The position numbers and the translations under genes are program-made. DNA of 64,000 nucleotides from Sphingomonas sp. AP4-R1 (GTDB taxonomy: Bacteria > Pseudomonadota > Alphaproteobacteria > Sphingomonadales > Sphingomonadaceae). Of the stretch, positions 1 through 8,190 are shown piece after piece. The stretch lies in assembly GCF_013113735.1 (NCBI RefSeq), contig NZ_CP053346.1, positions 4,230,001 to 4,294,000 of the forward strand, given 5' to 3'. Below the pieces are notes generated by a model, which saw nothing but the letters and a program-made list of their open reading frames with translations, was not told the DNA's origin and searched no databases. How positions within the stretch are numbered: the stretch's first letter is position 1; each line of letters starts with the position of its first letter.

Positions 1-253
1 ATCCCGACGGATGCGAATGATAATGGCCGATCAGGCGCGGCCCGCCCGCGCGCTCCGCCCGATGCGCGGCGATCAGCGCGCGCGGATCGATCTCGAACTC
101 GTCCTCGATGCGTGCGGCAATATTGAGGGTGGCCAGAGCGGCCTCGATCCGGACGGGCGTTCCGAACAGCAGCCCGCAAATCTCGCGCTCGGGCGAGGCG
201 GCGGCCTCGGCCCGCAGGCGATCGAGGCAGATGCGGGCGATGCTCACGGTCAC
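1..253 (-). CDS. M67 (JAB/MPN) family metallopeptidase, 3' end cut by window edge
   Basis: The visible 84 codons run from a GTG at 253 off the left edge. They contain EICGLLFG near residue 24, which carries the conserved JAMM glutamate, and end in GHYHSHPSG, the start of the zinc-binding JAMM motif (H-x-H-P-x-G). The remainder of the motif (the downstream Ser and Asp) lies outside the window. Bacterial proteins of this family are zinc isopeptidase-like enzymes, some acting on ubiquitin-like sulfur carriers; the substrate here is unknown. The gene is divergent from the pseudouridine synthase, with about 90 bp between them. GTG at 247 is an alternative start. Confidence 0.8.
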   Translation of the reverse strand, partial: MTVSIARICLDRLRAEAAASPEREICGLLFGTPVRIEAALATLNIAARIEDEFEIDPRALIAAHRAERAGGPRLIGHYHSHPSG

Positions 254-342
254 GTCCGACCTGCTAACCACGCGGCAATGCCCTGTCGAGGCGACCCCGC
301 ATCCTTGAAAAACCCCGGCTCCCTCCCACATTGCGAAGTCCA

Positions 343-1293
343 ATGGACGCGGGGGTGTCAGTCAAGCATGCGATCGTGCCCGATGAGGCCGCCGGGTGGC
401 GCCTCGATCGGACGCTTGCGACGCTTGTGCCCACGCTCTCCCGCGAACGGCTGAAAGCGCTGATCTCCTCGGGCAGCGTCACGCGTGACGACACGGCGGT
501 GCGCGATCCCGCGATCAAGGTGAAACCGGGCGACGCCTACATCGTCTCGGTTCCGGATCCCAAGCCCGCGCACAACGAGGCGCAGGAAATCCCGCTCGTC
601 ATTGCCTTCGAGGACGAGCATCTGATCGTGGTCGACAAGCCCGCCGGTCTGGTCGTCCACCCCGCCTGCGGCAATCTGGACGGTACGCTCGTCAACGCCC
701 TTCTCCACCATTGCCGGGGTTCGCTCTCCGGGATCGGCGGGGTCGAGCGGCCGGGCATCGTCCACCGGATCGACAAGGATACGTCGGGCCTGATGGTGGC
801 GGCCAAGACGGACCGCGCGCATGCGGGGCTCGCCAAGCAATTCGCCGACCATTCGATCAACCGCCGCTATCGCGCGATCGTTACGGGCAGCCCCCGCCCC
901 ATCAAGGGCGTGGTGGATGCCCCGCTCGGCCGGAGCCACACGAACCGCAAGAAAATGGCGATCGTGCAGGGCGGCAAGCGCGCCGTGACGCACTATGATA
1001 CGATCGAGACGCTGAATGGCGCGAGCCTGATCGAATGCCGGCTGGAAACGGGCCGTACGCATCAGGTGCGCGTCCACATGGCCTCGATCGGGCATCCCTT
1101 GCTGGGCGATCCGGTCTATGGCCGGGCGAGCAAGGAACAGCGCAAGCTGCTCGATAGTTTGGGGTTCGAGAGGCAGGCGTTGCACGCCGCCCATCTCGGT
1201 TTCATCCATCCGGTGACAAGCGCAGCTTTGGCGTTCGAAAGCAGGATTCCGGCGGATATGCAGGAACTATTCAGCCGCCTTCTGCTAAGGTGA
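343..1293 (+). CDS. rluD: RluA/RluD-family 23S rRNA pseudouridine synthase
   Basis: The 316-residue protein has an N-terminal S4-like RNA-binding domain (about residues 15-75, beginning WRLDRTLATL) followed by the RluA catalytic domain. The signature HRIDKDTSGLMV sits near residue 140 and its Asp is the catalytic residue of the family. RluD makes pseudouridines in helix 69 of 23S rRNA; an S4 domain plus full length favours RluD over the shorter RluA, but I cannot separate it firmly from RluC. The ATG at 343 was chosen over an upstream TTG because the family begins just before the S4 domain. rpoH follows 61 bp later on the same strand. Confidence 0.88.
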   Translation: MDAGVSVKHAIVPDEAAGWRLDRTLATLVPTLSRERLKALISSGSVTRDDTAVRDPAIKVKPGDAYIVSVPDPKPAHNEAQEIPLVIAFEDEHLIVVDKPAGLVVHPACGNLDGTLVNALLHHCRGSLSGIGGVERPGIVHRIDKDTSGLMVAAKTDRAHAGLAKQFADHSINRRYRAIVTGSPRPIKGVVDAPLGRSHTNRKKMAIVQGGKRAVTHYDTIETLNGASLIECRLETGRTHQVRVHMASIGHPLLGDPVYGRASKEQRKLLDSLGFERQALHAAHLGFIHPVTSAALAFESRIPADMQELFSRLLLR

Positions 1294-1354
1294 CAATCGA
1301 CGGGGACGGACTGGCAGTCCGCCTCCAGGGCGAAGGCCCAGGGAGAAAGTAAAC

Positions 1355-2263
1355 ATGGCCACCAAGTCCTCCACCCCCGCGACCATCCCGGCGCTTGGCG
1401 GCGAGGCCGGTCTCAATCGGTATCTGTCTGAGATCCGGAAGTTTCCGCTCCTCCAGCCGGAGGAAGAATATATGCTCGCCAAGCGTTTTCAGGAGCATGG
1501 CGATACGGATGCGGCCGCGCGCCTCGTCACCAGCCATCTGCGCCTCGTTGCGAAGATCGCGATGGGCTATCGCGGCTATGGCCTGCCCACCGCCGAGCTG
1601 ATCTCGGAGGGCAATATCGGCCTGATGCAGGGCGTGAAGAAGTTCGAGCCGGATCGCGGCTTCCGCCTCGCCACCTATGCGATGTGGTGGATCCGCGCCT
1701 CGATCCAGGAATATATCCTGCGCTCGTGGAGCCTCGTGAAGATGGGCACCACTGCGGCCCAGAAGAAATTGTTCTTCAACCTGCGCCGCATGAAGAGCCA
1801 GATCGACGCGTTCGAGGAAGGCGATCTCAGCCCCGAGAATGTGGCCAAGATCGCCACCGACCTCGGCGTGAGCGAGGAAGAGGTTCACTCGATGAACCGC
1901 CGCATGTCGATGGGCGGCGATACGTCGCTGAACGTCTCCATGCGCGAGGATGGCGAGGGCCAGTGGCAGGATTGGCTGGTCGACACCGATCCGCTGCAGG
2001 ACGAGCGGCTGGCCGAGTCTCAGGAAAAGGATGTCCGCCACGACATGCTGACCGAGGCGATGGACAGCCTGAACGATCGCGAGAAGCATATCCTCGCCGA
2101 GCGTCGCCTGTCCGACGATCCGAAAACGCTGGAGGAACTGAGCCAGGTTTACGGCGTCAGCCGCGAACGCGTCCGCCAGATCGAGGTCCGCGCCTTCGAC
2201 AAATTGCAGAAGGCGATGATGCGCCTCGCCGGCGAGAAGCGCCTGCTGCCCGCGATGGCGTAA
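1355..2263 (+). CDS. rpoH: RNA polymerase sigma-32 (heat-shock) factor RpoH
   Basis: The 302-residue protein has sigma-70 region 2 (from about residue 50, with SEGNIGLMQGVKKFEP and the -10-reading TYAMWWIRASIQEYIL), then regions 3 and 4 with a C-terminal helix-turn-helix ending VSRERVRQIEVRAFDKLQKA. The stretch AAQKKLFFNLRR is the RpoH box that separates this family from RpoD. It directs RNA polymerase to heat-shock promoters; clpB, a usual member of that regulon, lies in this window. A good Shine-Dalgarno (GGGAGAAAG) precedes the ATG. Alphaproteobacteria often carry more than one RpoH, so this may be one of two. Confidence 0.95.
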   Translation: MATKSSTPATIPALGGEAGLNRYLSEIRKFPLLQPEEEYMLAKRFQEHGDTDAAARLVTSHLRLVAKIAMGYRGYGLPTAELISEGNIGLMQGVKKFEPDRGFRLATYAMWWIRASIQEYILRSWSLVKMGTTAAQKKLFFNLRRMKSQIDAFEEGDLSPENVAKIATDLGVSEEEVHSMNRRMSMGGDTSLNVSMREDGEGQWQDWLVDTDPLQDERLAESQEKDVRHDMLTEAMDSLNDREKHILAERRLSDDPKTLEELSQVYGVSRERVRQIEVRAFDKLQKAMMRLAGEKRLLPAMA

Positions 2264-2270
2264 AGCCCGA

Positions 2271-2354
2271 CGGTGCTCCTGCGAAGGCAGGAGCACCCGG
2301 GCCGCAAGCCCAACACCCGAAGCTCCGGGCTCCCGCGTTCGCAGGAGCACCGGA
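2271..2354. repeat. Dispersed inverted repeat, family A, copy 1
   Basis: Two hairpin arms built on CTCCTGCG(A/T)nnGCAGGAG face each other around a short centre. Related copies occur at 12577, 16552, 19760 and 62877. It lies between the converging ends of rpoH and merR and could also act as a terminator. Confidence 0.8.
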
Positions 2355-2356
2355 TG

Positions 2357-2741
2357 CTATTCCCCTTCGAACGCCTCGATGATCGGGCACGGCCCTCTGG
2401 CCGACGCACCGCATTCGTGCGCCAGCCGCGCCAGTGCCATACGCGCCTCCGTCAGCGCCGCGATCTTCGCATCCAGTTCCGCGATCCGCTCCAGCGTCAG
2501 CGCTCTCGCCCGCGCGATCCTGCCCCGCATCCAGCTCCAGCAGTTCGCCGATCGTCTCCAGCGTGAAGCCCGCGCCCTGGGCCTGCCGGATGAAGCGCAG
2601 CCGCCGCGCATCCTCGGCCGCATAGCGCCGTATGCCGCCCGCCTGATCCGGCACGCGCATCAGCCCGCGCCGCTGATAATAGCGGATCGTCTCCACCCCC
2701 ACGCCGCCATCCTTCGCCAGCGCGCCGATCGTCAGGCCCAC
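2357..2741 (-). pseudogene. merR: MerR-family (mercury-type) regulator, frameshifted
   Basis: From a GTG at 2741 the minus strand encodes a full MerR DNA-binding domain (GVETIRYYQRRGLM, RRYAAEDARRLRFIRQAQ, then ETIGELLELDAG). Near 2509-2526 the reading frame must shift by one base to continue into the dimerisation helix and metal-binding end (ALTLERIAELDAKIAALTEA to HECGASARGPCPIIEAFEGE). A single extra G in the G-runs at 2509-2511 or 2523-2526 would explain it. The rejoined product would be about 127 residues. Two cysteines match Cys117 and Cys126 of Tn501 MerR, but the position matching Cys82 reads Arg (GQDR against GTHC). It is divergent from the glutaredoxin-MauE gene. It may be a real pseudogene or a sequencing error. 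Confidence 0.72.
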
Positions 2742-2745
2742 ACTC

Positions 2746-2777
2746 TTGACTCCGTACTATGGTACGGACCCTATATG
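2746..2777 (+). promoter_or_regulatory. mer-type operator/promoter
   Basis: A -35 TTGACT (2746-2751) and a -10-like CTATAT (2771-2776) are 19 bp apart, the long spacing typical of MerR-controlled promoters. Between them lies the palindrome CCGTAC-TATG-GTACGG (2752-2767), which has the same arms as the operator of transposon mer operons. It should drive the glutaredoxin-MauE gene and is only a few bases from the merR start. Confidence 0.85.
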
Positions 2778-2810
2778 TGCGCCGAACGAACACCGACAAG
2801 GCAGGGCGAC

Positions 2811-3557
2811 ATGGCGACGGCAGCTTCCGGCAGGCAGGCGATCCTCTATCGGATGACGATCGGCAAATCGATGTGCCCGCACGGCCGCAAGGCGCTCCAC
2901 CTGCTGAAGAGCAGGGGCTTCCAGGTCGAGGATCATACGTTCAAGACGCGCGAGGAAACCGACGCGTTCAAGGCGGCGCAGGGCGTCACCTCCACGCCCC
3001 AGATCTTCATCGATGGCGAGCGGATCGGCGGCAACAGCGATCTGCGCCGTTATCTCGGCCTTTCGGTGCCCGATCCCAAGGCCGTCACCTATCGCCCCGT
3101 CATCGCCGTGTTCGCCGTCACCGCGCTGATGGCGCTCGCGGCGAGCTGGCAGGCCTATGGCGCGCTCGTGCCGATGACGGTGTTTCGCTGGTTCATCGCG
3201 TTCAGCATGTGCGTCCTCGCCATCCTGAAGCTGCGCGACATCGAGAGTTTCTCGGGCATGTTCCTAGGTTACGATCTGCTCGCGCGGCGCTGGGTGCCCT
3301 ATGCCTATCTCTATCCGTTTGCGGAGGCGGCCGCCGGCGTGCTGATGATCGCGGGCGTGCTGGAATGGCTGTCCATCTCGATCGCGCTCTTCATCGGCAC
3401 GGTCGGCGCGGTGTCGGTGATCAAGGCGGTCTATGTCGACAAGCGCGATCTGAAATGCGCCTGCGTCGGCGGCGACAGCAATGTGCCGCTGGGCTTCCTG
3501 TCGCTGACCGAGAATGTGATGATGGTGGTGATGGCGCTGGTGATGCTCGCCGTCTGA
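2811..3557 (+). CDS. Glutaredoxin-MauE/DoxX-like fusion membrane protein
   Basis: The 248-residue protein starts with a glutaredoxin domain (about residues 10-85) whose active site reads CPHG, so it is monothiol-like, followed by the glutathione-site motif TSTPQIFIDGERIGG. After residue 95 come four or more membrane helices of the MauE/DoxX type. The last part carries a Cys-x-Cys pair (near 216 and 218) in KCACVGGDSNVPLG, a probable redox or metal site. The gene lies directly behind a mer-type operator, so a role in mercury or thiol-metal stress is likely, but no merT, merP or merA is nearby. ATG 2811 starts just before the glutaredoxin fold. Confidence 0.82.
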   Translation: MATAASGRQAILYRMTIGKSMCPHGRKALHLLKSRGFQVEDHTFKTREETDAFKAAQGVTSTPQIFIDGERIGGNSDLRRYLGLSVPDPKAVTYRPVIAVFAVTALMALAASWQAYGALVPMTVFRWFIAFSMCVLAILKLRDIESFSGMFLGYDLLARRWVPYAYLYPFAEAAAGVLMIAGVLEWLSISIALFIGTVGAVSVIKAVYVDKRDLKCACVGGDSNVPLGFLSLTENVMMVVMALVMLAV

Positions 3558-3568
3558 CGGGCGCGGGA

Positions 3569-3889
3569 TCAGTCCGGAGGCGGGCCCGCATCCGCCTCCA
3601 TGTCCTTGCGGACGGCATAGCTCCACGCTCCGAAGAACAGATAGAGCGCCAGGAAGGTGACGACCGGGCTGATGAGGCAGAGCGGTATCTGCAGCCAGAG
3701 GCTGTCCGTCCCCACGAGCTGGCCGATCGTCAGGTGCGTCATGCGCCCTTCGAGGAACCATTCCAGCACATGGGCGGCCAGGATGAAGATCGTGCCCAGC
3801 GCGCAGACGATCGCCATCATCAGCGCCACGCTCGCCGCGTGACGGAGCTTCATGATTGTGGATCGCCGCCAGACCATGAGCGGCCTCAT
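3569..3889 (-). CDS. Small integral membrane protein, function unknown
   Basis: This 106-residue protein has two clear hydrophobic segments, AASVALMMAIVCALGTIFIL (about 18-37) and a second near 67-88 ending LALYLFFGAW, with a charged tail. I recognise no family. It is convergent with the glutaredoxin-MauE gene and separated from it by 11 bp. ATG codons at 3889, 3877 and 3853 are all possible starts; the second and third still leave both membrane segments intact. Confidence 0.6.
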   Translation of the reverse strand: MRPLMVWRRSTIMKLRHAASVALMMAIVCALGTIFILAAHVLEWFLEGRMTHLTIGQLVGTDSLWLQIPLCLISPVVTFLALYLFFGAWSYAVRKDMEADAGPPPD

Positions 3890-4012
3890 ACCGATCCGCT
3901 CTTAACATCGGCATAACATGCCGGCGGGCGCCTTGACCCACCCGTTCGTGCCTAGACTGCCCTCAGCACGAACGGAAAAAATGGCAGGCTCTGGGAGACT
4001 TCGGGTTCTGCT

Positions 4013-4816
4013 TCAGAAGCGGCGGACGATCCCGCAATAGGCTTCCACATCGGGGCTGGCGCGGTTGAGCCCGGCCACCCCGCCGAAATCCACCTCCCAA
4101 TTCTTGCCGATCTGATAGCCGAGCGCCGCACTCGCCAGCGCCATCGTCGCATGGCCCGAAGGATCGCGATCGCGGATCGCCTGCACCTCCAGTTCCAGAT
4201 CGATCTTCTTGTTCAGCGCGATGTCGATCCCGCCGGAGCTGCCATAGGAAAGATGGCGCCCTGCCCCGCTTTGATCGGCCGCGGCGTTCACCTCCGGCGT
4301 CAGCTGAAGATAGATATGGTGGCCGATCTCCCAGGATATGGGGATCAGCATGCTCGCGCTCCACGTGCCCGCGCCGATCGGACCGCGGCCGACGGGCAAC
4401 GTCACGGACGGCAGCACCGCGACCGAAAAGCCTTCGCCATCGGGCTGGGCGATATTCTGCTTGATGCCGAGCGTGATGTCGCCGGTTCGGTGGCTGGTCT
4501 GCACGTCGCCGCTCATCCGGTCGCGCTCCCGCTCGCGGCCATAGCTCGTCCAGCCGAAGCGCAATTCGGTCGATCGCCCCACGCCCGCGCGCACCAGCCA
4601 GTCGCCCGTCACCAGCGTATCGGTCACGCTCCCCGGGTGCTTCTCGCGTGTCCAGTCGGCGATGCCCGTCTCGATCTGGACGTGGCCCGGATCGATCGTG
4701 CAGGCGGGCGTATTCAGACCAGGCCGATCCGGGCAGAGAATGCGGAGATCGCCCGCTTCCGCTGTCGCAGGGGCCAGCATCGCGGCCGCGACCGCACAGG
4801 CGAATTTCATCGGCAT
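4013..4816 (-). CDS. Outer-membrane transporter-like protein (phenol MetA-pathway type)
   Basis: The 267-residue protein has a signal peptide (MKFACAVAAAMLAPATAEA) and a C-terminal region of alternating short amphipathic strands ending in an aromatic Phe, as in outer-membrane beta-barrels. The pattern (TELRFGWTSYG, GDITLGIKQNI, FSVAVLPSVTLPVG, NWEVDFGGVAGLN) fits the transporter family formerly called MetA-pathway of phenol degradation. Members are usually unassigned barrels. The neighbours give no substrate. The start could be ATG 4816 or ATG 4810, two codons apart. Confidence 0.72.
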   Translation of the reverse strand: MPMKFACAVAAAMLAPATAEAGDLRILCPDRPGLNTPACTIDPGHVQIETGIADWTREKHPGSVTDTLVTGDWLVRAGVGRSTELRFGWTSYGRERERDRMSGDVQTSHRTGDITLGIKQNIAQPDGEGFSVAVLPSVTLPVGRGPIGAGTWSASMLIPISWEIGHHIYLQLTPEVNAAADQSGAGRHLSYGSSGGIDIALNKKIDLELEVQAIRDRDPSGHATMALASAALGYQIGKNWEVDFGGVAGLNRASPDVEAYCGIVRRF

Positions 4817-4883
4817 CCCCTCATTCTCCCGGCGTAACGGAGAGGCGCGTTGACCTGTTCCGCGCGTCGACTAGACCGCACGC

Positions 4884-5603
4884 ATGGCCCGCACCGCATC
4901 GCGCTCCGGCAAGAAGACCGGCAGCCTCCCCCGACGCCTGTTCCGCTGGCTGTGGCGCGCCGTCCTGATCTTTTTCTTCGGATCGATCCTGTGGGTGGTC
5001 GTCTATCGCTTCGTGCCCCCGCCGATCACGATGACGATGATCGGCGACATCGTCGGCGGGCGTTCGATCTCCAAGGACTGGATGCCGCTCTCGCGCATGG
5101 ATCCGAATATGGCGCGCGCCGCCGTTTCGGCCGAGGATGGCAATTTCTGCCGCCATCACGGCTTCGATTTCACCGCGATCCAGAAAGCCTATTCGGGCAA
5201 TGAGGCGGGCAAGCGCTTTCGCGGAGGCTCCACGATCAGCCAGCAGACCGCGAAGAACGCCTTTCTGTGGCAGGGCCGTTCCTGGCTTCGCAAAGGGCTG
5301 GAAGCATGGTTTACCGGCCTGATCGAGCTGATCTGGGGCAAGAGGCGGATCATGGAGGTGTATCTTAACATCGCCGAAACCGGGATCGGCACATATGGCG
5401 CCAATGCCGGGGCGATGCGCTACTTCCACCATGATGCGAGCCATCTCACGCCCACGGAGGCCGCGCGCATCGCCGCCATCCTGCCTTTGCCCAAGAAGCG
5501 CGACGCGATCGATCCGCACGGCTTCGTCCGCCGCTATGGCGACCGCATCTCGCGCCGGCTGGGGCCGATGCGGCGCGGCGGCTATCTGGCCTGCCTGAGC
5601 TGA
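4884..5603 (+). CDS. mtgA: Monofunctional biosynthetic peptidoglycan transglycosylase
   Basis: The 239-residue protein has one N-terminal membrane helix (about residues 20-43) and a GT51 transglycosylase domain. The catalytic motif SAEDGNFCRHHGFD (near 77-90) and the second motif GGSTISQQTAKN are intact, and RRIMEVYLNIAE follows. No transpeptidase domain is present, so it is MtgA and not a class A PBP. It polymerises lipid II into glycan strands at the outer face of the inner membrane. A GT2 glycosyltransferase starts 5 bp after its stop, suggesting cotranscription. Confidence 0.94.
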   Translation: MARTASRSGKKTGSLPRRLFRWLWRAVLIFFFGSILWVVVYRFVPPPITMTMIGDIVGGRSISKDWMPLSRMDPNMARAAVSAEDGNFCRHHGFDFTAIQKAYSGNEAGKRFRGGSTISQQTAKNAFLWQGRSWLRKGLEAWFTGLIELIWGKRRIMEVYLNIAETGIGTYGANAGAMRYFHHDASHLTPTEAARIAAILPLPKKRDAIDPHGFVRRYGDRISRRLGPMRRGGYLACLS

Positions 5604-5607
5604 TCCG

Positions 5608-6624
5608 ATGGACGGGGGCGTCGGCATCATCGTGATCGGCCGCAACGAGGGCGAGCGGCTCAAGACCTGCCTGCGCTCGGTCGTCGGCGCGGGGCCGGTC
5701 GTCTATGTGGATTCCGGCTCGACCGATGGCAGCCAGGCCTTCGCGCGCGGCCTCGGCGTCGAGGTGGTCGAACTGGCCGTCCCGCCCAATTTCACCGCCG
5801 CCCGCGCGCGCAATGCCGGGGTGGAAGCCCTGTTCGCCCGCTTCCCGAACACCGCCTTGCTCCAGTTCGTGGACGGCGATTGCGAGGTCCAGCCCGGCTG
5901 GATCGCCACCGGCACCGCCGCGCTGGCGGCGGACGATGGCCTCGCGCTCGTTTTCGGCCGCCGCCGCGAGCGTCATCCCGAAGCCTCGATCTACAATGCC
6001 CTGTGCGATGACGAGTGGAATGTCCCCGTCGGCGAGGTCGGCGCCTGTGGCGGCGACATATTGATCCGCGCCGACGCCTTTCGCGAAGCGGGCGGCTATC
6101 CGGACGAGATGATCGCGGGCGAGGAACCCGACATGTCGATGCGGCTGCGCGCCAAAGGCTGGCGCCTCGCCCGGATCGCGGGCGAGATGACGCTGCACGA
6201 TGCCGCCATCACCCGCTTCGGCCAATGGTGGCGGCGCACGAAGCGCGCGGGCCATGCCTTCGCCGAACTCGCCTGGCGCCATCCCGACGTTCGCTCGCCC
6301 GACTGGCAGGCGATCGTGCGGCGGGACATCATCTGGGGCGGCGCCCTTCCCCTGTTCGCAGCCGTGGCGCTGGTCGGCAGCGTCGTGGAGCCGATCCTGC
6401 TGTTGCTGGCGGCCGCCTGCGTGGGGCTGTTCGTGCTGAACATCGCCCGCATCTTCGCGCGCCGCGCGAAGGAAGGCCTGCCGCCCGGCGTCGCCCGCGC
6501 CAGCGCAGTGCTGCTGATGGTCGGCAAGATCGCCGAATTTTCCGGCATCCTCTCCTTCCATCGCGAGCGCCTGTCCGGCCGCAAGGCCAAGCTGATCGAA
6601 TATAAGGGGAGCGGGACCGCATGA
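5608..6624 (+). CDS. Family 2 glycosyltransferase, membrane anchored
   Basis: A GT-A fold begins at once (VGIIVIGRNEGERLKTCLRS), with VDSGSTDGS and the nucleotide-sugar/metal site FVDGDCEVQPGW near residue 90, then AGEEPDMSMRLRAKGW. Two hydrophobic stretches near residues 245-285 should anchor the C-terminal half. The product transfers a sugar during surface polysaccharide synthesis; donor and acceptor are unknown. It overlaps the following acetyltransferase gene by four bases (ATGA), so the two are translationally coupled. Confidence 0.87.
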   Translation: MDGGVGIIVIGRNEGERLKTCLRSVVGAGPVVYVDSGSTDGSQAFARGLGVEVVELAVPPNFTAARARNAGVEALFARFPNTALLQFVDGDCEVQPGWIATGTAALAADDGLALVFGRRRERHPEASIYNALCDDEWNVPVGEVGACGGDILIRADAFREAGGYPDEMIAGEEPDMSMRLRAKGWRLARIAGEMTLHDAAITRFGQWWRRTKRAGHAFAELAWRHPDVRSPDWQAIVRRDIIWGGALPLFAAVALVGSVVEPILLLLAAACVGLFVLNIARIFARRAKEGLPPGVARASAVLLMVGKIAEFSGILSFHRERLSGRKAKLIEYKGSGTA

Positions 6625-7151
6625 GCATCGCGCCCGGGAAACGCCCCGGCCTGTTCGCGCTAATCGCGGAGGATTGGCGCGCCCATGGCCGCGACTGGAC
6701 CAAGCCCGGCTTCCGCACGCTCGCCGTCTATCGCTTCGGCGTGTGGCGGATGGGCGTGCGCCAGCCGCTGCGCGCGCCGCTCTCGATCCTCTATCGCTGG
6801 GCGTTCCGCCGTTGCCGCAACCGCTATGGCATCGAGCTGCCTTATTCGGCCAGCGTCGGCCGCCAAGTCGTGATCGAGCATCAGGGCGGCATCGTCGTCC
6901 ACGGCGCCACCGTGATCGGCGACCGTTGCATCATCCGCCAGAATTGCACGCTGGGCCTGCGCCGGCTGGACGCGCTGGCCGATGCACCGATCCTGGGCGA
7001 AGGCGTGGAGCTCGGCGCCGGATCGGTCGTCCTCGGCCGGATCCATCTCGGCGACGGCGCGCAGGTCGGCGCCAATGCGGTGGTGCTGAAGGATGTGCCC
7101 GCCGGCGCGCTCGCGCTCGGCGTCCCCGCCACGATCCGCCTGGGACGATGA
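6621..7151 (+). CDS. Left-handed beta-helix acetyltransferase (serine O-acetyltransferase-like)
   Basis: The 176-residue protein has an N-terminal helical part and a C-terminal hexapeptide-repeat fold (VVIEHQGGIVVHGATVIGDR, then LGEGVELGAGSVVLGRIHLGDGAQVGANAVVLKDVPAG). The HQGGIVVHG segment carries a His where CysE-like acyltransferases have their catalytic His. Its place between two glycosyltransferases suggests it acetylates a polysaccharide or its precursor and does not make O-acetylserine. It overlaps the upstream gene by four bases. Confidence 0.84.
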   Translation: MSIAPGKRPGLFALIAEDWRAHGRDWTKPGFRTLAVYRFGVWRMGVRQPLRAPLSILYRWAFRRCRNRYGIELPYSASVGRQVVIEHQGGIVVHGATVIGDRCIIRQNCTLGLRRLDALADAPILGEGVELGAGSVVLGRIHLGDGAQVGANAVVLKDVPAGALALGVPATIRLGR

Positions 7152-7155
7152 CGCC

Positions 7156-8187
7156 ATGACCCGTTCGATCGCCATCGTGATGGTCAATTACCGGACACCC
7201 GATCTGGCGATCGCGGCGCTCGAATCGGCCGCTGGCGAGCGCGCCGCCTTGCCGGGCCTGCGCGCGATCCTCGTCGATGGCGGATCGGGCGACGGATCGG
7301 CGGAGAAACTGGCAGAGGCGCTGGCGGCCTCCCCGCTCGCGGAGTGGGTGGAATTGCTCCCCCTCCCCATCAACGGCGGCTTCGGCTGGGCCAATAATCA
7401 GGCGATCCAGCGCCTGCTCCAGCGCGACGATCCGCCCGATTACATCCACCTGCTCAATCCGGACACGGTGGTGGAGCCCGGCGCGATCGCGCGTCTTGCG
7501 GACACGCTCGACGCCTATCCCCGCTGCGGCGCGGTCGGCAGCCTGCTGCTGGAGGCCGACGGCTCGGCCTCGGGCTCGGCCTTCGCCTTTCCCACGATCG
7601 GGGGCGAGATGGTGCGGGGTGGCCGCATGGCGATCCTCCAGCGCCTGTTCGCGCCGGGCAAGCTCGTCTCGTTCGGAGACGCCGCCGAGGAGGTGGAGTG
7701 GGCGACGGGCGCGAGCGTGATGTTCCGCTCAGCCGCCCTGCGCGACTCCGGCCTCTTCGACACCGGCTTCTTCCTTTATTTCGAGGAGGTGGAGCTGATG
7801 TGGCGGATGCGGAAGGCCGGCTGGTCGATCCGGCACGAGCCCGCCAGCCGCATCGGCCATGTCGGCGGCGCCGCCACCGGCGTCAACGGATCGCGCCCCA
7901 CCGATCGGCGCCCCAAGCTGCCGCCTTACTGGTATGGTTCGCGCCGCCGCTTCTGGGCGCTCACCGGATCGCGCGGTCGCGCGGTCGCGGCATCGTCGGC
8001 CTGGCTGGCGGGTCATGGTCTGTTGCTGGCGCGGCGCCTGCTCGGCAGCGCCAGGCAGCATGCGATCGTGGATCGGGACGCGCGCGCGATGCTGGCGCAC
8101 GGCCTCGTCCCCAACCGCCGCGATTGCACGCCCGCCGTCGCCCGCTGGGACGATCCGCCGGGCACGCCTCCCGCCTGGATGGCCTGA
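7156..8187 (+). CDS. Family 2 glycosyltransferase
   Basis: This 343-residue GT2 enzyme opens IAIVMVNYRTPDLAIAAL, has DGGSGDGSAEKL and NGGFGWANNQAIQ, and carries the donor-site motif LLNPDTVVEPGAI near residue 100. FLYFEEVELMWRMRKAGW matches the rhamnosyl/WbbL-like subgroup, and the C-terminal part (about 255-310) holds a basic and hydrophobic membrane-associated segment. ATG 7156 was chosen because it lies 5 bp after the acetyltransferase stop and starts the fold directly. It is the last gene of the mtgA-glycosyltransferase run and ends 3 bp from the convergent lptA. Confidence 0.87.
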   Translation: MTRSIAIVMVNYRTPDLAIAALESAAGERAALPGLRAILVDGGSGDGSAEKLAEALAASPLAEWVELLPLPINGGFGWANNQAIQRLLQRDDPPDYIHLLNPDTVVEPGAIARLADTLDAYPRCGAVGSLLLEADGSASGSAFAFPTIGGEMVRGGRMAILQRLFAPGKLVSFGDAAEEVEWATGASVMFRSAALRDSGLFDTGFFLYFEEVELMWRMRKAGWSIRHEPASRIGHVGGAATGVNGSRPTDRRPKLPPYWYGSRRRFWALTGSRGRAVAASSAWLAGHGLLLARRLLGSARQHAIVDRDARAMLAHGLVPNRRDCTPAVARWDDPPGTPPAWMA

Positions 8188-8190
8188 GGG

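Noticed and set aside
331..342. TTG start for the pseudouridine synthase
   Set aside because: It adds four residues before the ATG at 343 without a Shine-Dalgarno advantage.
4884..8187. Complete exopolysaccharide operon
   Set aside because: Only two GT2 enzymes and an acetyltransferase are present; there is no Wzx, Wzy, polymerase, chain-length regulator or priming transferase.
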